Shown piece by piece: positions 13,401-25,400 of a stretch of 53,919 nt of DNA. The stretch's first letter is position 1; every line of letters begins with the position of its first letter. Below the pieces are notes generated by a model that saw nothing but the letters and a program-made list of their open reading frames with translations, did not search any database and was not told the origin of the DNA. The DNA is from Chloromonas sp. AAM2. Taxonomy: Eukaryota > Chlorophyta > Chlorophyceae > Chlamydomonadales > Chlamydomonadaceae. Location: the NCBI GenBank assembly GCA_004335635.1, contig QAXH01001767.1, forward strand, positions 16,057 to 69,975. The letters are read 5' to 3'. Made by a program: the position numbers and the translations under genes.

Positions 13401-16400
13401 GGATAGAGCAATGAGATCCAATGATTATTTTTTGGGGCAGGGTGGTGGGCGCTGTGTGAAATCTGGTCCGCATTTTCCGGGGGTGCAAAGTGCATGCTAG
13501 GCCTGTGCTGCCCCAGACCCTGGTCCGCACGCATGGTGCCCATGACACCATTGATATTCCCATGACACCATCCATTGCAGCGGCACTTGGCTACACACTT
13601 GCCTGATGCGAAGTTACTGGCTGTGTGTTCCTGGACTGCCGTGGGTCTGGCTCAGGTGCTTGAATACACCGAGGAGCTGCTCAGTAAGGTAGAGGCTCAG
13701 ATGGCGGCGGCGCAGCGCATCAACAAGTTCCAAAAGCTCTTCAAACTGGAGGAGACGAAGTGAGTTGGCCGGCTCAAGGTCATCAAGTGGCCTGGGTGTA
13801 ACAGTCAAGGTGCAGCAGTCAGTCAAAAGAGTTGCGGTGGTCGTGCTGGTTGTAGTAACTGACTCAAACGTACACCCAACCTGCTGTTCATGACATGTGT
13901 CGTAGCTGGCTGTATGCACGCCAAACGAGGTTTTCGGCCCTGATGGCCTGCATGAGCTAGGTGCCAACATTACCAGTCCATTGCCATAATACATGACTGC
14001 AGGTCCTGAATGGGTTTTACGTTGGCGACAGGGGTTAGTCGTCTTTCACACGTGTGTGCCTGAACATCCGTTGCTCTTTGTATGTGTCTCGCACATGACC
14101 ATCAGTTGCCCTCTACAAGTGTGTGACCGTTTCTGTCACGTGCTCAGGTTCCAGGATCTTGAGGACTGTGCCGAGGACGTGTCCCTGCGCCACCAGCTGT
14201 GGTCCAGCCGGGCCCAGTGGGCCAATCTGACCGCCCAGTGGCTGGCCACGCCCCTGGAGCAATGCAGGGCAGAGGAACTGGAGGAGACAGTCAACCAGAT
14301 CAACAAGAAGGTCTACAAGATGGAGAGGGGACTCGTTCCTAACAAGGTATGGGACGGGTGGTGGCGTGGCCATGAGGCGCAGTAGCAGGGAAGTCGGGGG
14401 CTGGACAGGAGGGATGAGGTTCTGTTGTCAAACAAAGGCTGTAAAATGTGAGCGGTGGAAGAGTTGCAAGGCAGGGCCTGCAATGGCTGGCGGCTGGGCG
14501 GAGCAGTGAGTCGTCCTGGCAGGGTGACCGCATACACAGTGTATTGTACATGTGGCAAGCCGATGCTGGGCGTGATTATGTTTGCCTTGTGACAAGGATA
14601 TGACGACCCCAGTGCGGGCTTGCAAGGTAGCTCACTTGACAAGAAGCCATAAGAGAATGAGGTGAAAGCAGGACCGAAATGTGCGTGGCTACCATGGAAT
14701 GCGGGGGCACTGGTCGTGACTGCCTGTCAGTCTGTATGTTGTGCCCCTTCGTCATCATTCATCACTTGACAGATTCACAGGTCTCCAATGCATGAATCAC
14801 TTTCCCCTCAGGTGATCCCCCTGCTGTCCTGCTGTTATATTCACCATTACATGGCATGCACAGATGCCAAACATGCACCCACCATGTGTTGCCCCTTCAG
14901 GTTATCCCCCAGCTGCGTGACTCCGTGTGTGTGTGGCGCGAGCTGGTGCCCGTGGTGCTGGCGCTGCGCAACCCGGACCTCAAGGACAGGCACTGGGCCA
15001 AGCTCAACGAGGCACTCGGGGTCACGGTGGAGAGGAACGACAGCCTCACGCTGGAGGCGCTCATGCAACTCAAGGCAAGGCACAGTAGAGTATGCTGTGG
15101 GCGTGTGCAGATGCGATGAGCGAAAGAAGGAGCTGCGTTCGTGTGCGCTTGTGCCTTCAAGGCTGTGTTGGACATGTGACATTACGGACATATGCTTGGT
15201 GGTTCACAAGGTCTGTTTTTGCCTTCTACACCTTGTGCACTGCGTTGCTTTGCTGCTGTTGGTCCTGTCATGCTCTTCACACACTGAGATGCGTGACTAT
15301 AACATGTTTGTTCTCCTGTTGGGCGTACGTGTTTGTCAGGTTGTTGCCAGCAAGGACGCCATCGCCACCATCAGCACTGAGGCCACACAGGAGGCATCCC
15401 TGGAGGCAATGCTGGACAAGGTGACTGGGCAGGGCATGGGCAGCGCATGGAGCATGGGCAGTGCATGAGGCAGGGAACTTGCACACACGGTGGGAATACT
15501 TGCAGCAGCACACAGCAGGTGTCAGTGCGGACATTATGATGGGACCTGATGATGGCGACAGCGCTTGCAGGAATTGCTGTCTTCCTTGCCCATTGTGTGG
15601 TTTTCATCATGAGCCCTTGTGCTTGCAGCAATACACCAGGGCATTCAGTGCAAGCGACTTGGCCTGTGCAGATAGCTGTGCATAAAGCTAAGGAAGTGCA
15701 TCAAGCGCAGACAGCTTGGCCTGCTGCCAGGTCCGTGAGGTCGTGTTCTGCATCCTCACGCACTCCTCACACTGTGTAACGAAATGCGCTCCCAGTCCAT
15801 CAAACTCACAAGCACCTTGCACAGAACGTGCTCTGCTCCTGCTGCTGATCTCTGCCCCCTGCCTGTCGCCCGCCCCTGTGCAGGTGAACGACAAGTGGCG
15901 CCATGTGGAGTTCACAGTGAACGGTTACAAGGAGATGAAGGACGTGTACATCCTAGGGGCAGTGGACGAGGTCATGGTGGTGCTGGAGGACTCAATGGTG
16001 GTGGTGGCTACAATCAGCGCATCGAGATTTGTGGCGGGGATAAGGTGGGCGCCGGTGGGGTTATTCCTTACTTGGTTTGTATTTGATATGCAAATCAGGA
16101 CGCCTTTGTGTTGAGGTCTGACGATCTTAGCCCTCTTCTACTCCACATGCAATACAGCGCTGGCGCTGTTGAGATTTGATTGTTTCATGTTGTAGCGTGT
16201 ATCGTGTTGTCTACCCACCGCCGCGTGTGGAATTCATTGAAAAACAATTCCACACATGTGCATGTGTACACTCCATGGCACAGCTTCCCGCCGTCATTAT
16301 GCAACTCAAGACAGAGATGCTGTTGGTGATGCCCACGGAAGTGTGTGTTCCAGTTGTTTTGGCATTGTTGCAGTGTTTGGCCAACAAAGTGAGTTTTGAT

Positions 16401-19400
16401 TGAATGACGTCCAGCCCATCTGTATGACATGAGCGACGCATGCAGAGGTGAGGTTGAGAAGACCGAGCGCCAGTTGCGGCTCTTCAGCGACACACTGGAC
16501 GAGTGGCTCGAGTGCCAGAAGCAGTGGCTGTACCTGGAAACAATCTTCAGGTGGGCATGGACAACCCCTGATACTGCACACAGAGGCCAGGAGCAATGCC
16601 CAAAGGAGGAACACCTGTGCGGCATGGTCGTCAGCTCCACACAGGCCAGGAGCATTACCAATGGTGCCTGTTCTTCCTGTATTGCAATACCTTTCTACTT
16701 ACACAGCCACCACACCTGCACAGTGCCCAATTGATTGCCGCACATTGCCCTCAACATCCGTCCCATTTCCATACCCCATGCACCCACATGCGCTGCCCAT
16801 GCACCCTTGTGTGTACATCACCCTTGCCCCGCGTACGCATACCCAAGTGTGTGCACACACAACTGATGTGCTGCAGCGCTGCCGACATCCAGCGCCAGCT
16901 TCCTTCCGAGGCCAAGTCCTTCACGCAGGTGGATCGGCAGTACAAGGACGTCATGAGGCGCACCAAGGACAGGCCAAACGCAATGCAGGTCAGAGCATCG
17001 GGCCCCTCGTCCGCAAACAGTGCAGTGCCATGTCTAGGCCACACCCTGTGTGCAACATCAAGAGGTTCACACCATGTGTGGGTCGTTCGAGTTTGCAAGG
17101 TCTACAAGGCGTACTGCTTTGGCACCAGCATTGACACTTGACACTTGATATTTCGCCCTGTTGTGCCAGTGACTTGAGTGATGTTCAAAGAAGCCTGCAC
17201 GCATGAATCGTGTGGTAACGGACAGTGGCAGGGTGTGTGACTGTGTTTTTCTGAGCTCCTTTTTATGCAGGCTGCCACCACGCCCGGTCTGTTGGACATT
17301 TGGCGCAAGTGCAATGAGATGCTTGAGCAGGTGCAGAAAAACCTGGAGGACTACCTGGAGACCAAGAGGGTCGCGTTCCCGAGGTAACTGACACTGGGGA
17401 ACCGTGTTAGGGCGTGACTGAGGGAAGTGCTGGGAGCGGATGCTGCCTGGTCTGCACACAAATTCTCTGCCGGGACAGTGAACTGCCATCCTTTTGTTTT
17501 GTCGGGTGGTGGCCGGGCATCACAACACCCACATCCAGGCCTGGCTTACAGCCTTGCTAGGGTGACTGACATGTGGCCTCCACACATTCAGTGCTTGGTG
17601 TGGTCTGCTTTGTCGGTCCCAACGGTTTAGTGCAGGCCGTGTTGGTTGTGCGGCCCGAGCCTTTCACATAGGCCTATGGCTGCTAACAGCACAATACAGC
17701 TCCCATGTCCACTACCCTCCAGCTTGTTGCCATAAATGTACTGTCTGATGCATGCCTGGAGGCTCAGTTGACTCACCCGTTCCAGTGGCAGCCTCATGGA
17801 TCAATCCACGCTTGCAACTTGCTTGTCTGCTTGTCCCAGGTTCTACTTCCTGTCCAATGACGAGTTGCTGGAGATCCTGAGCCAGACGCGCAACGTGCGG
17901 GCCGTGCAGCCGCACCTGCAGAAGTGCTTTGACGGCATACGCCTGTGAGTGGAAGATACGCGCTTTGCCATGGCATGAGCAAGCTGGCATGTTGGGCCTA
18001 CTCATTGCCATGGCATGAGCAAGCTGGGCCTGTTGACCAGAGCCCTAGTTCTGCCTTCACAAGCGCGGTGAAACAGCCTATGCGTCATCTTCTAATTTGG
18101 CACTTCAGACAACCTCACGGTACATGATCAGTACATGGCTTTCAGCACGCTGCGGTCCGCGGCTTGCAGTCAGTCTCTGCAGCCGGCCCCCAAGCAAAGC
18201 ATGAGCATGATTACCCCAGAAAGCCTCACATGTCCTGTGTGCCACATGCTGCAGGTTGGACTTTGGTGATGACCCCAAGTCCATTGAAATTCACGCCATG
18301 CTGTCGGGCGAAGGAGAGCGGGTGGTGCTGGGCAAAAATCTCAAGGTACTTGCATATCTAGCTGGAAGAAAGCACAAGCAGTTTCATGGGTGGTTCGTCA
18401 ATAGCTGCCCCAAACTGAGCAGGTGTAGCACGTAGAAGTGGACTGGAGTAACGGGAATGCCAGGGGTCGTACACTTACCACCAGTGATGCCACTACCAGA
18501 TTGACTGGGTAGAGATGGGTGCCATGGACTGCCAGGACGAGTGTGTGGGCTGTCAAAAGGAATGCATGGGCTGCCAACGGTGATGCATGTTAGCTGATGA
18601 GTAGGCTTCTAGAGCCTGTGCAGCTGTTGAGAAAAGGCGCTGACTGCATTGATTGGCATGTAACCAGCTGTTGATGTCCGGGTAGTGATCATCGATTCAC
18701 TGACACGTTACGTTTGGTATTCATTGCAGGCTCGAGGTAACGTGGAGACGTGGCTGTCCGGCGTGGAGTCCGCCATGCACTGCAGCATCCGAGCACTGGC
18801 CAAGAAGGGCCTCAAGGACTACCAGCAGGGCGAGAGGAATGAGTGGGTGCTGCAGAACGCAGCGCAGCTGGTCATCGTCATCTCAAACATCTACTGGTGC
18901 CAGGTGGGTGGGCGGGCTGGGCATGACTCAATGAACGGGGTGCACTGTGGCTCAGCCCCAGGTTGGTATCCTGCCCAGATAGGACGAGGGGTGAGCGGGA
19001 CTTGGTAGCTGGGTGGGATTATAACAGGTGTGTCAGTGTGTTGAGAGCCTGGGGCTTGTGCCTGGCTGGCATCCAGCGACGGTTGGATTCTGAGTGGTGT
19101 ACTGGCCTGCTCACAAAAATACTTGGCCAGGTATCGTTGTGTAGGACAATGCCTTTTGATCCTCGCTCAAGCCAGGGGATTCAAGCCCATACTGCGGCAT
19201 GCATGTTTTGCAAGATCATGGATGAGTGTCCGCCAAGCGTGGAAGGTGTGGGAAGGGATTGCATCATCTGCAGCATCGTAGGCCCACCTGGTGTCGTTTT
19301 TATGTCTGCATAATGCCCTTGGCAACTCTGCAAACGTCTTGTCACACTGTTGACAATGTGACACTGTCTTGTAACACTGTTAACAACAACTCTTGTGACA

Positions 19401-22400
19401 ATGATGCCCTTGATCTGCACGTGTTTTCAGGCCGTTGAGGAGTGTCTGGGGAGCGTGCAGCCCACCCCCAGCCTGCAGTCCCTGTTCGCCTCCAACGTGA
19501 CCGCCCTGGCCGCCCTCACTGCCTTGGTGCGGGGACAACTGTCCAACCTGCAGCGGAAGGTAAAGCAGGCTGGCATGCATGCTGGGCGTTTTGACTGCTT
19601 TGATTTGGAATGGCATATATGGCATGTCACACACATAGGTCATAGACAACCATTTGTGGGTGCTTGACCTCCACACACAAGGATTAAGAAAGTAATTCAA
19701 GTGTCCATTGCTTTACTGCACTGGCCTGGTGGCATTCTCCTTGTGCATTGGCACACACCTTGATTTGATCACATCAAACATGATGCATGCCCCTGGCCCT
19801 GGCATGTCTGTCTTCAGGTGCTGGTTGCTCTGATCACCATAGATGTGCACAACCGCGACATTGTTGAGCAGCTGGTGGTCGACAAGGTGACCAGCAAGGC
19901 GGACTTTGGCTGGCAGATGCAGCTCAGATACGAGTACGACCACGAGACAGATCAGGTCATCATCTGCCAGGTCAATGCAAGGTGAGGTTAGGGGTCACCA
20001 TGAGGTGAAATCAACAGTACGCATTGCACATTTTGTGGGATGAGCAACGCGATGACCTGCCCCGAGCAAGAAAACGGAAGTGCTGTACACATTGCAACAG
20101 GCAGGAGTGTGGCAGTGGTGTGGGTCGTCAAATCCAATCACATGACACATGCCCCTGTGTCCAGCTTGCATGTGTCTTTTGTCTTCTGCCTGGAGTTTTT
20201 GTTTTGCCGTCACTCCACATGCGCACATGCACAGCAACTTCCTCTCCACCCTGGCCCCTTCTCCGGTCCTGTATCTCCTCTGGCTGCATCTCAGACCCAC
20301 AGCCGCATTCGGGTTTTTTGCAAAGGACTGACATCCATGGTGTCTTGCCTGTGGACCAGGCTCATGGTTTCTTTGACACTTTGTGGGTACCTCTGATCTC
20401 AGACCGCTGTAAATTGCCGTCTATGTGCAGGTTCCATTACGGTTACGAGTACCTAGGCGCCCAGCCGCGCCTGGTGGTGACGCCCATGACCGATCGATGC
20501 TACATGACCCTCACGGGCGCACTGGACATGAAGCTGGGGGGGGCGCCGGCGGGGCCCGCGGGAACAGGTGGGACAACGGACACACAGGGCACTGACGGGA
20601 GGGTGGAACAGGCTCACAACTGCAGCAGTAGCCACAGCATATGACATCTACACACGTTGTGCCGCCAGCTGCGGTGTGAACACTTGGTGTTATTAACGTT
20701 TCATGCGTGCGAGGAGGGCGCTTGATTCAGCTGTTAAGCCTATTAGGTTGCTTCAGGGTTAGACCAGAGGCTGGGGTACACAGGTTACAGTACACACATG
20801 ACTTCGGATTGAGTTGACTGGCTGCAGTAAGACATTGGCTGGTAGCACAAGGAGGCTGGTCCTCAAGGAGCGTATCACTACCAGGTCGTTGCTGCTTGCC
20901 AGAAGTGCATGTGCCACACCTGCTCCATGCAATCTGACACACGCATCATGTATGCAGGCAAGACTGAGACCACCAAGGACCTAGGCAAGGCGCTGGGGGT
21001 GCAGTGCGTGGTGTTCAACTGCGGGGAGAACCTCGACTACAAGTTCATGGTGAGGAGGCAGAGGGCTGGGTTCGGCATGCTGTTAGGAATAAATTGGCAG
21101 TGGCGTGACAGGCAGGAGGCCAAATTCCTTGTTCAAGCAAGACTCTTGTGGAAGCCAGATTAATCTTGACTACTGACGTCTCATCAAAGTTTCAAATGGG
21201 GATGTCAGATGGGAACAGTTGTGGCTCATGGGTGTGCAGGCATGTTCTGGTCAAGGTGTGCAGGGTGAGCATAGCAAAACAGGCTGAGGACCTTGTCCTT
21301 TGCAATTGTCCCAGCTGCTCAAGCCATTGAGAGGATTAAGTTTGCTACCCTTTTGCCCAGTGTGTGAGCTGTGAGCTGTCCTGCTCTTGCATGCTCTTAG
21401 GGCAAGTTCTTCAGCGGCCTGGCGCAGTGCGGCGCATGGGCGTGCTTTGACGAGTTCAACCGCATCGACATAGAGGTCCTGTCAGTGGTGGCGCAACAGG
21501 TGCGTGGGAACAAGCCATGGAAGGTTGCTACTGGTTTCGCATCTGACAACAGAAAGGAGTAGTGTTCTAGTCAAAGGCAAGGCTTGCTGTATTGTATTCC
21601 TTGTCCACATGCATCATCCCAGCCCTCTGTTGCTCGTGCAGCTTCTAGCCATTCAGAACGCCCTCAAGGCAGGCCTGGAGCGGTTTCTGTTCGAGGGGCG
21701 GGAGATGCGTCTGCTGCCTACATGCGGCGTGTTCATCACCATGAACCCGGGCTATGCGGGCAGGACGGAGCTGCCGGACAACCTAAAGGTAGGCAGCTTG
21801 TCAAACATATCGTGTCAAGTTGGTAGGAGCCACCAACCACTCCACTGGTACTCAAAGAACCTCATATCAACTTATTGTAAACAAACCACCAGCTTGCCTG
21901 ATTCAAACAAACAGCAGCAGCAGCTGGGTCAGCATGCACGAGCTTGGGTCAGCATGCGCATGCGCATATTGGTTGTGTGATCCAACCACCCAGGCTGGAG
22001 TTGATCATGTGCACAGTGCGGCCTGAGTTGCACCATTGATCAGGGGTAGTTTGCATGTTGCTCTTTGGGCTTTGCATCAGGATACTGGTCTCGTACTGTT
22101 GTACGTATGCATGTGCCCCACCTAAAGCGCCACTCTGTCTTAACGCCTGTTTCAAGCGCAATCTGCCGCTCTGTGGAGATTCTATGCAGAGTGTTATGGG
22201 CGCTGCTCACATGCCGTCATCCCACTGCTCCTTGCTGATCCTCTGTCCTGTTCCTTTCCTCCCACCCCTGACCTGTCTTTTCTTCCCCCAGGCCCTGTTC
22301 CGCCCCATGGCCATGATGATCCCTGACTACGCGCTGGTGGCCGAGGTCATGCTGTTCTCCGAGGGCTTCGGGGACGCGCGCAACCTGAGCAGGAAGATGG

Positions 22401-25400
22401 TCAAGCTCTACAAACTGGCCTCGGAACAGCTGTCGCAGCAGGCGAGTGCTTGCTGGCGCATCAGACCTTTAGAAACGGGGCTCATATGGTTTTACACATG
22501 TTCAATGCCAGCATGAAACAATGAAAAAGATTTGTCATTTTTGCGCATGTCACGGGCAGTACATGCAGCGCTCTTCATGCTTGCCACACGTCGTATGAGC
22601 AACACGCCGTATCAAAGAGGGCAATGAATCCCGCCTCGGACAGAAGCTCGCCCCGTCCTTGCTCGTGATTCCTCCTGCCAGCATAGCATAGCATAGCATA
22701 GCACAGCCCCGTCCTTGCTCGTGATTCCTCCTGCCAGCATAGCATAGCATAGCACAGCATAGCATAGCATAGCATAGCATAGCATAGCATTTTGTGTGTT
22801 TGTGGTGTTACTCGTTAGGCCATACTCATTACTTACTGTCACCTGTTGTTGGCCATAGGACCACTACGACTTTGGCATGCGCGCCCTGAAGAGTGTGCTG
22901 GTGATGGCCGGGTCGCTCAAGCGCTCCAACCCTGACCTCTCGGAGGACATTGTGCTCATTCGGGCCATGAGGGACTCAAACATACCCAAGTTCCTGTCAG
23001 AGGTGAGGCAGCACATGCAGCCAACGGGTGCTCTGATTGGATGCTGATTGCAGCGCCGAACTGACCGGCATTTATGCCGTTCAGCCATGTTAGATTTGAA
23101 ATCCAAGCCATTGGATGCGTTGTGCAGACAGGTAGGGCTGCCCTCAGTCCCACAAATTCCTTCCTTGACCCTCTCCCAGACGTTTGGCACTCATGCCAGC
23201 ACCAACTGATGACTTGACACAGTCTGGCTTGGCATTCATGATTGTAATCCTCTGGGATTGTTTTCCTCTTGTGATAGGACGGCCACATGCAGCCCCTTTT
23301 GGCTTCATGCAGCCTGCTATCCACTGATGCCATCCACCGATCCGCTGTGTCGCGTCACTTGCAGGACGCCCGCCTGTTCAACGCCATTGTTGGCGACCTC
23401 TTCCCCGGAGTGTCGATCCCGCATCAGGATCTGGGTGTGCTGCAGGTGGCGGCCGTCACGGCAGCAGCAGCAGCGGGGCTACAGCCCGTGGACAACTTCA
23501 TCACCAAGGTCAGGGGCAAGAGGTTGCTATCTGTGAGGTGTCAACCGCCGTACATGACTCGCGTTCATGCATCGTGCCAAAATAGTTTGAGCTGCTTGCC
23601 TGGCAGACAACGGATTTGAAAAGCGCTTGTGTAACGCATGCCATGGAATGTTGAGTGGTTTGCAAGCGTAAAGTGACGTTGGTGTACCTTGTGGGGGTAT
23701 CAACAGGTGATGGCAAGTCTGGCCTGTGCCTCCCAGGGCTTTGCATCTGAACTGATGCATTTCTGGTCATGGCGCACGTGCGTGTGCAGGTCATCCAGTT
23801 GTTTGAGACCTGCAATGTGCGGTTCGGCGTGATGCTGGTGGGCCCCACGGGGGGCGGCAAGACGGCCTGCTACCGGGTGTTGGCGGAGGCAATGACCAAG
23901 CTCAGGGAACAGAAGCACTCCGACGCCAACTTTCAGGTGGGCAAGTAGTGGTTAGGCAGGACCTCTTGGGGCGAGTCATGCTGGCACTATGTAAGCTGCT
24001 GATGGCAATGGTAAGCAGATGAGCAAGCAGGGTCAGGTTGCGCCGTACATTGATGTTGCAGGTCACAGGCCGTGCCATCCCACACTATCTGTGCTGGCCA
24101 GCGGGCCAGCACTGTTCTGCTTTACACCAAGAGCTGTTAAGCAAAGCCAGAATCCCCCACTCTCTTTGTCTTATGCCCTCTGTGCCACCCCAGAGTGCCA
24201 AAAAACACGATTTGCCCTCGGGCTTTGCTTCGCACCAAGTGTCGCAGCACCAAAGGTGCCGGTGGCCATGCCATCCCACACTCTCTGCGGTACCTCAGAG
24301 GGCCAACACTGCTATGCTTCGCACTCGGGGTTGTGCTTCACACCAAGAGCTGTGCTCCGGTCTTATCCCAGACATGATCAAACCACCCTTCCCTCAGCAC
24401 CTCGTGTCCTGCCTGCCCTGTTCCTGACCTCAGCGCGTGCACACAGCCGTGCTCAACCCCAAGGCCATCAAGATGGGCGAGCTGTACGGCGAATACAACC
24501 TCTTAACCAACGAGTGGTCGGACGGACTCGCCTCCAGCCTCATCCGCACTGCGGTGGGCGACGTGAGGCCCGACAGCCACTGGGTCGTGTTCGACGGGCC
24601 GGTGGACGCGGTGTGGGTGGAAAACATGAACACCGGTGAGCTGTCAGCGGCCTGAGGGAGACCTGTGGAACAGTGTACTCTGACTGTGTTGTTGGTTGGT
24701 TGGTTGGTTGGTCCTGTAGAGGTCGTCCTGCACTCGTACGCATCCATCCGCGCTTGGACAACATTGATCACGCCCTCTTTCACCTGGTTCTAACCTCATG
24801 CCTCGCACCCACTCCTGTCCTTACTTGGGTGACACACGTCGGCATGCTGTGGCTCACCCCGCAGTGCTTGACGACAACTGCACGCTGTGCCTGCCCAACG
24901 GCGAGCGCATCAAGCTCAACCCCGTGACCATGCGCATGCTGTTTGAGGTCCAGGACCTTGCGGTGGCCTCACCGGCCACAGTCAGCAGATGCGGAATGGT
25001 GTACGTGCCGCCAGAGGACATGGGATGGAGGCCCTATGTCAAGTGAGTGATAGACACGCGCACTACAATGTAACATCATTGCATGGCATTTGCAGACTTG
25101 CCCAAAGCATCGTTGCCGACAGGAGAGATAGCCCAAAATAGCGGATGGCTGCAGCTGCAAGGATTTCTTTCCCAACATCCTTGTCCTGCAAAGACAAACA
25201 AGCCTTTTCCTGTGTCCTGGTTTGCGAAGAAGGGGAGTCACAAAGCTCCTCTACGCCTCTGATGGTCACGTCTGAGAATTTTAAGCCAGTCACCTGTTTA
25301 TATCTAGACTACCATGCATCTCGCAAGCTGTCATCCGCCATGCCTTCAACCCATCACATCCTGTGACGACTCTGGTATAACAGCAAGCCCTACCGCCTTT

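Larger units (their letters stand above)
4452..14346 (+). other. Dynein exons 1-20: N-terminal tail
   Basis: Exons: 4452-4551, 4626-4793, 5021-5243, 5795-5954, 6554-6667, 7026-7190, 7508-7774, 8290-8372, 8678-8852, 9356-9547, 10105-10245, 10714-10877, 11167-11313, 11633-11744, 12072-12164, 12407-12460, 12811-12928, 13209-13351, 13656-13759, 14148-14346. The first about 165 residues are low-complexity (Ala, Pro, Ser, Thr, Lys) and poorly conserved. The recognisable family signature begins in exons 5-7 ([36 protein letters not shown]), typical of single-headed axonemal dyneins. The tail binds intermediate and light chains and docks the motor on the doublet. Exon 10 has an Ala/Pro-rich insertion ([16 protein letters not shown]). 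Intron 2 appears to use a GC donor (4794). Exons 1-4 are less certain than the rest. Confidence 0.8.

Noticed and set aside
17966..18027. Two 23-bp copies of ttgccatggcatgagcaagctgg in intron 27, 40 bp apart
   Set aside because: A simple intronic duplication that does not include the splice site, so not part of the donor-array pattern.
22550..22842. Minus-strand frames of repeated MLCYA residues
   Set aside because: Translation of the AGCAT pentanucleotide satellite.
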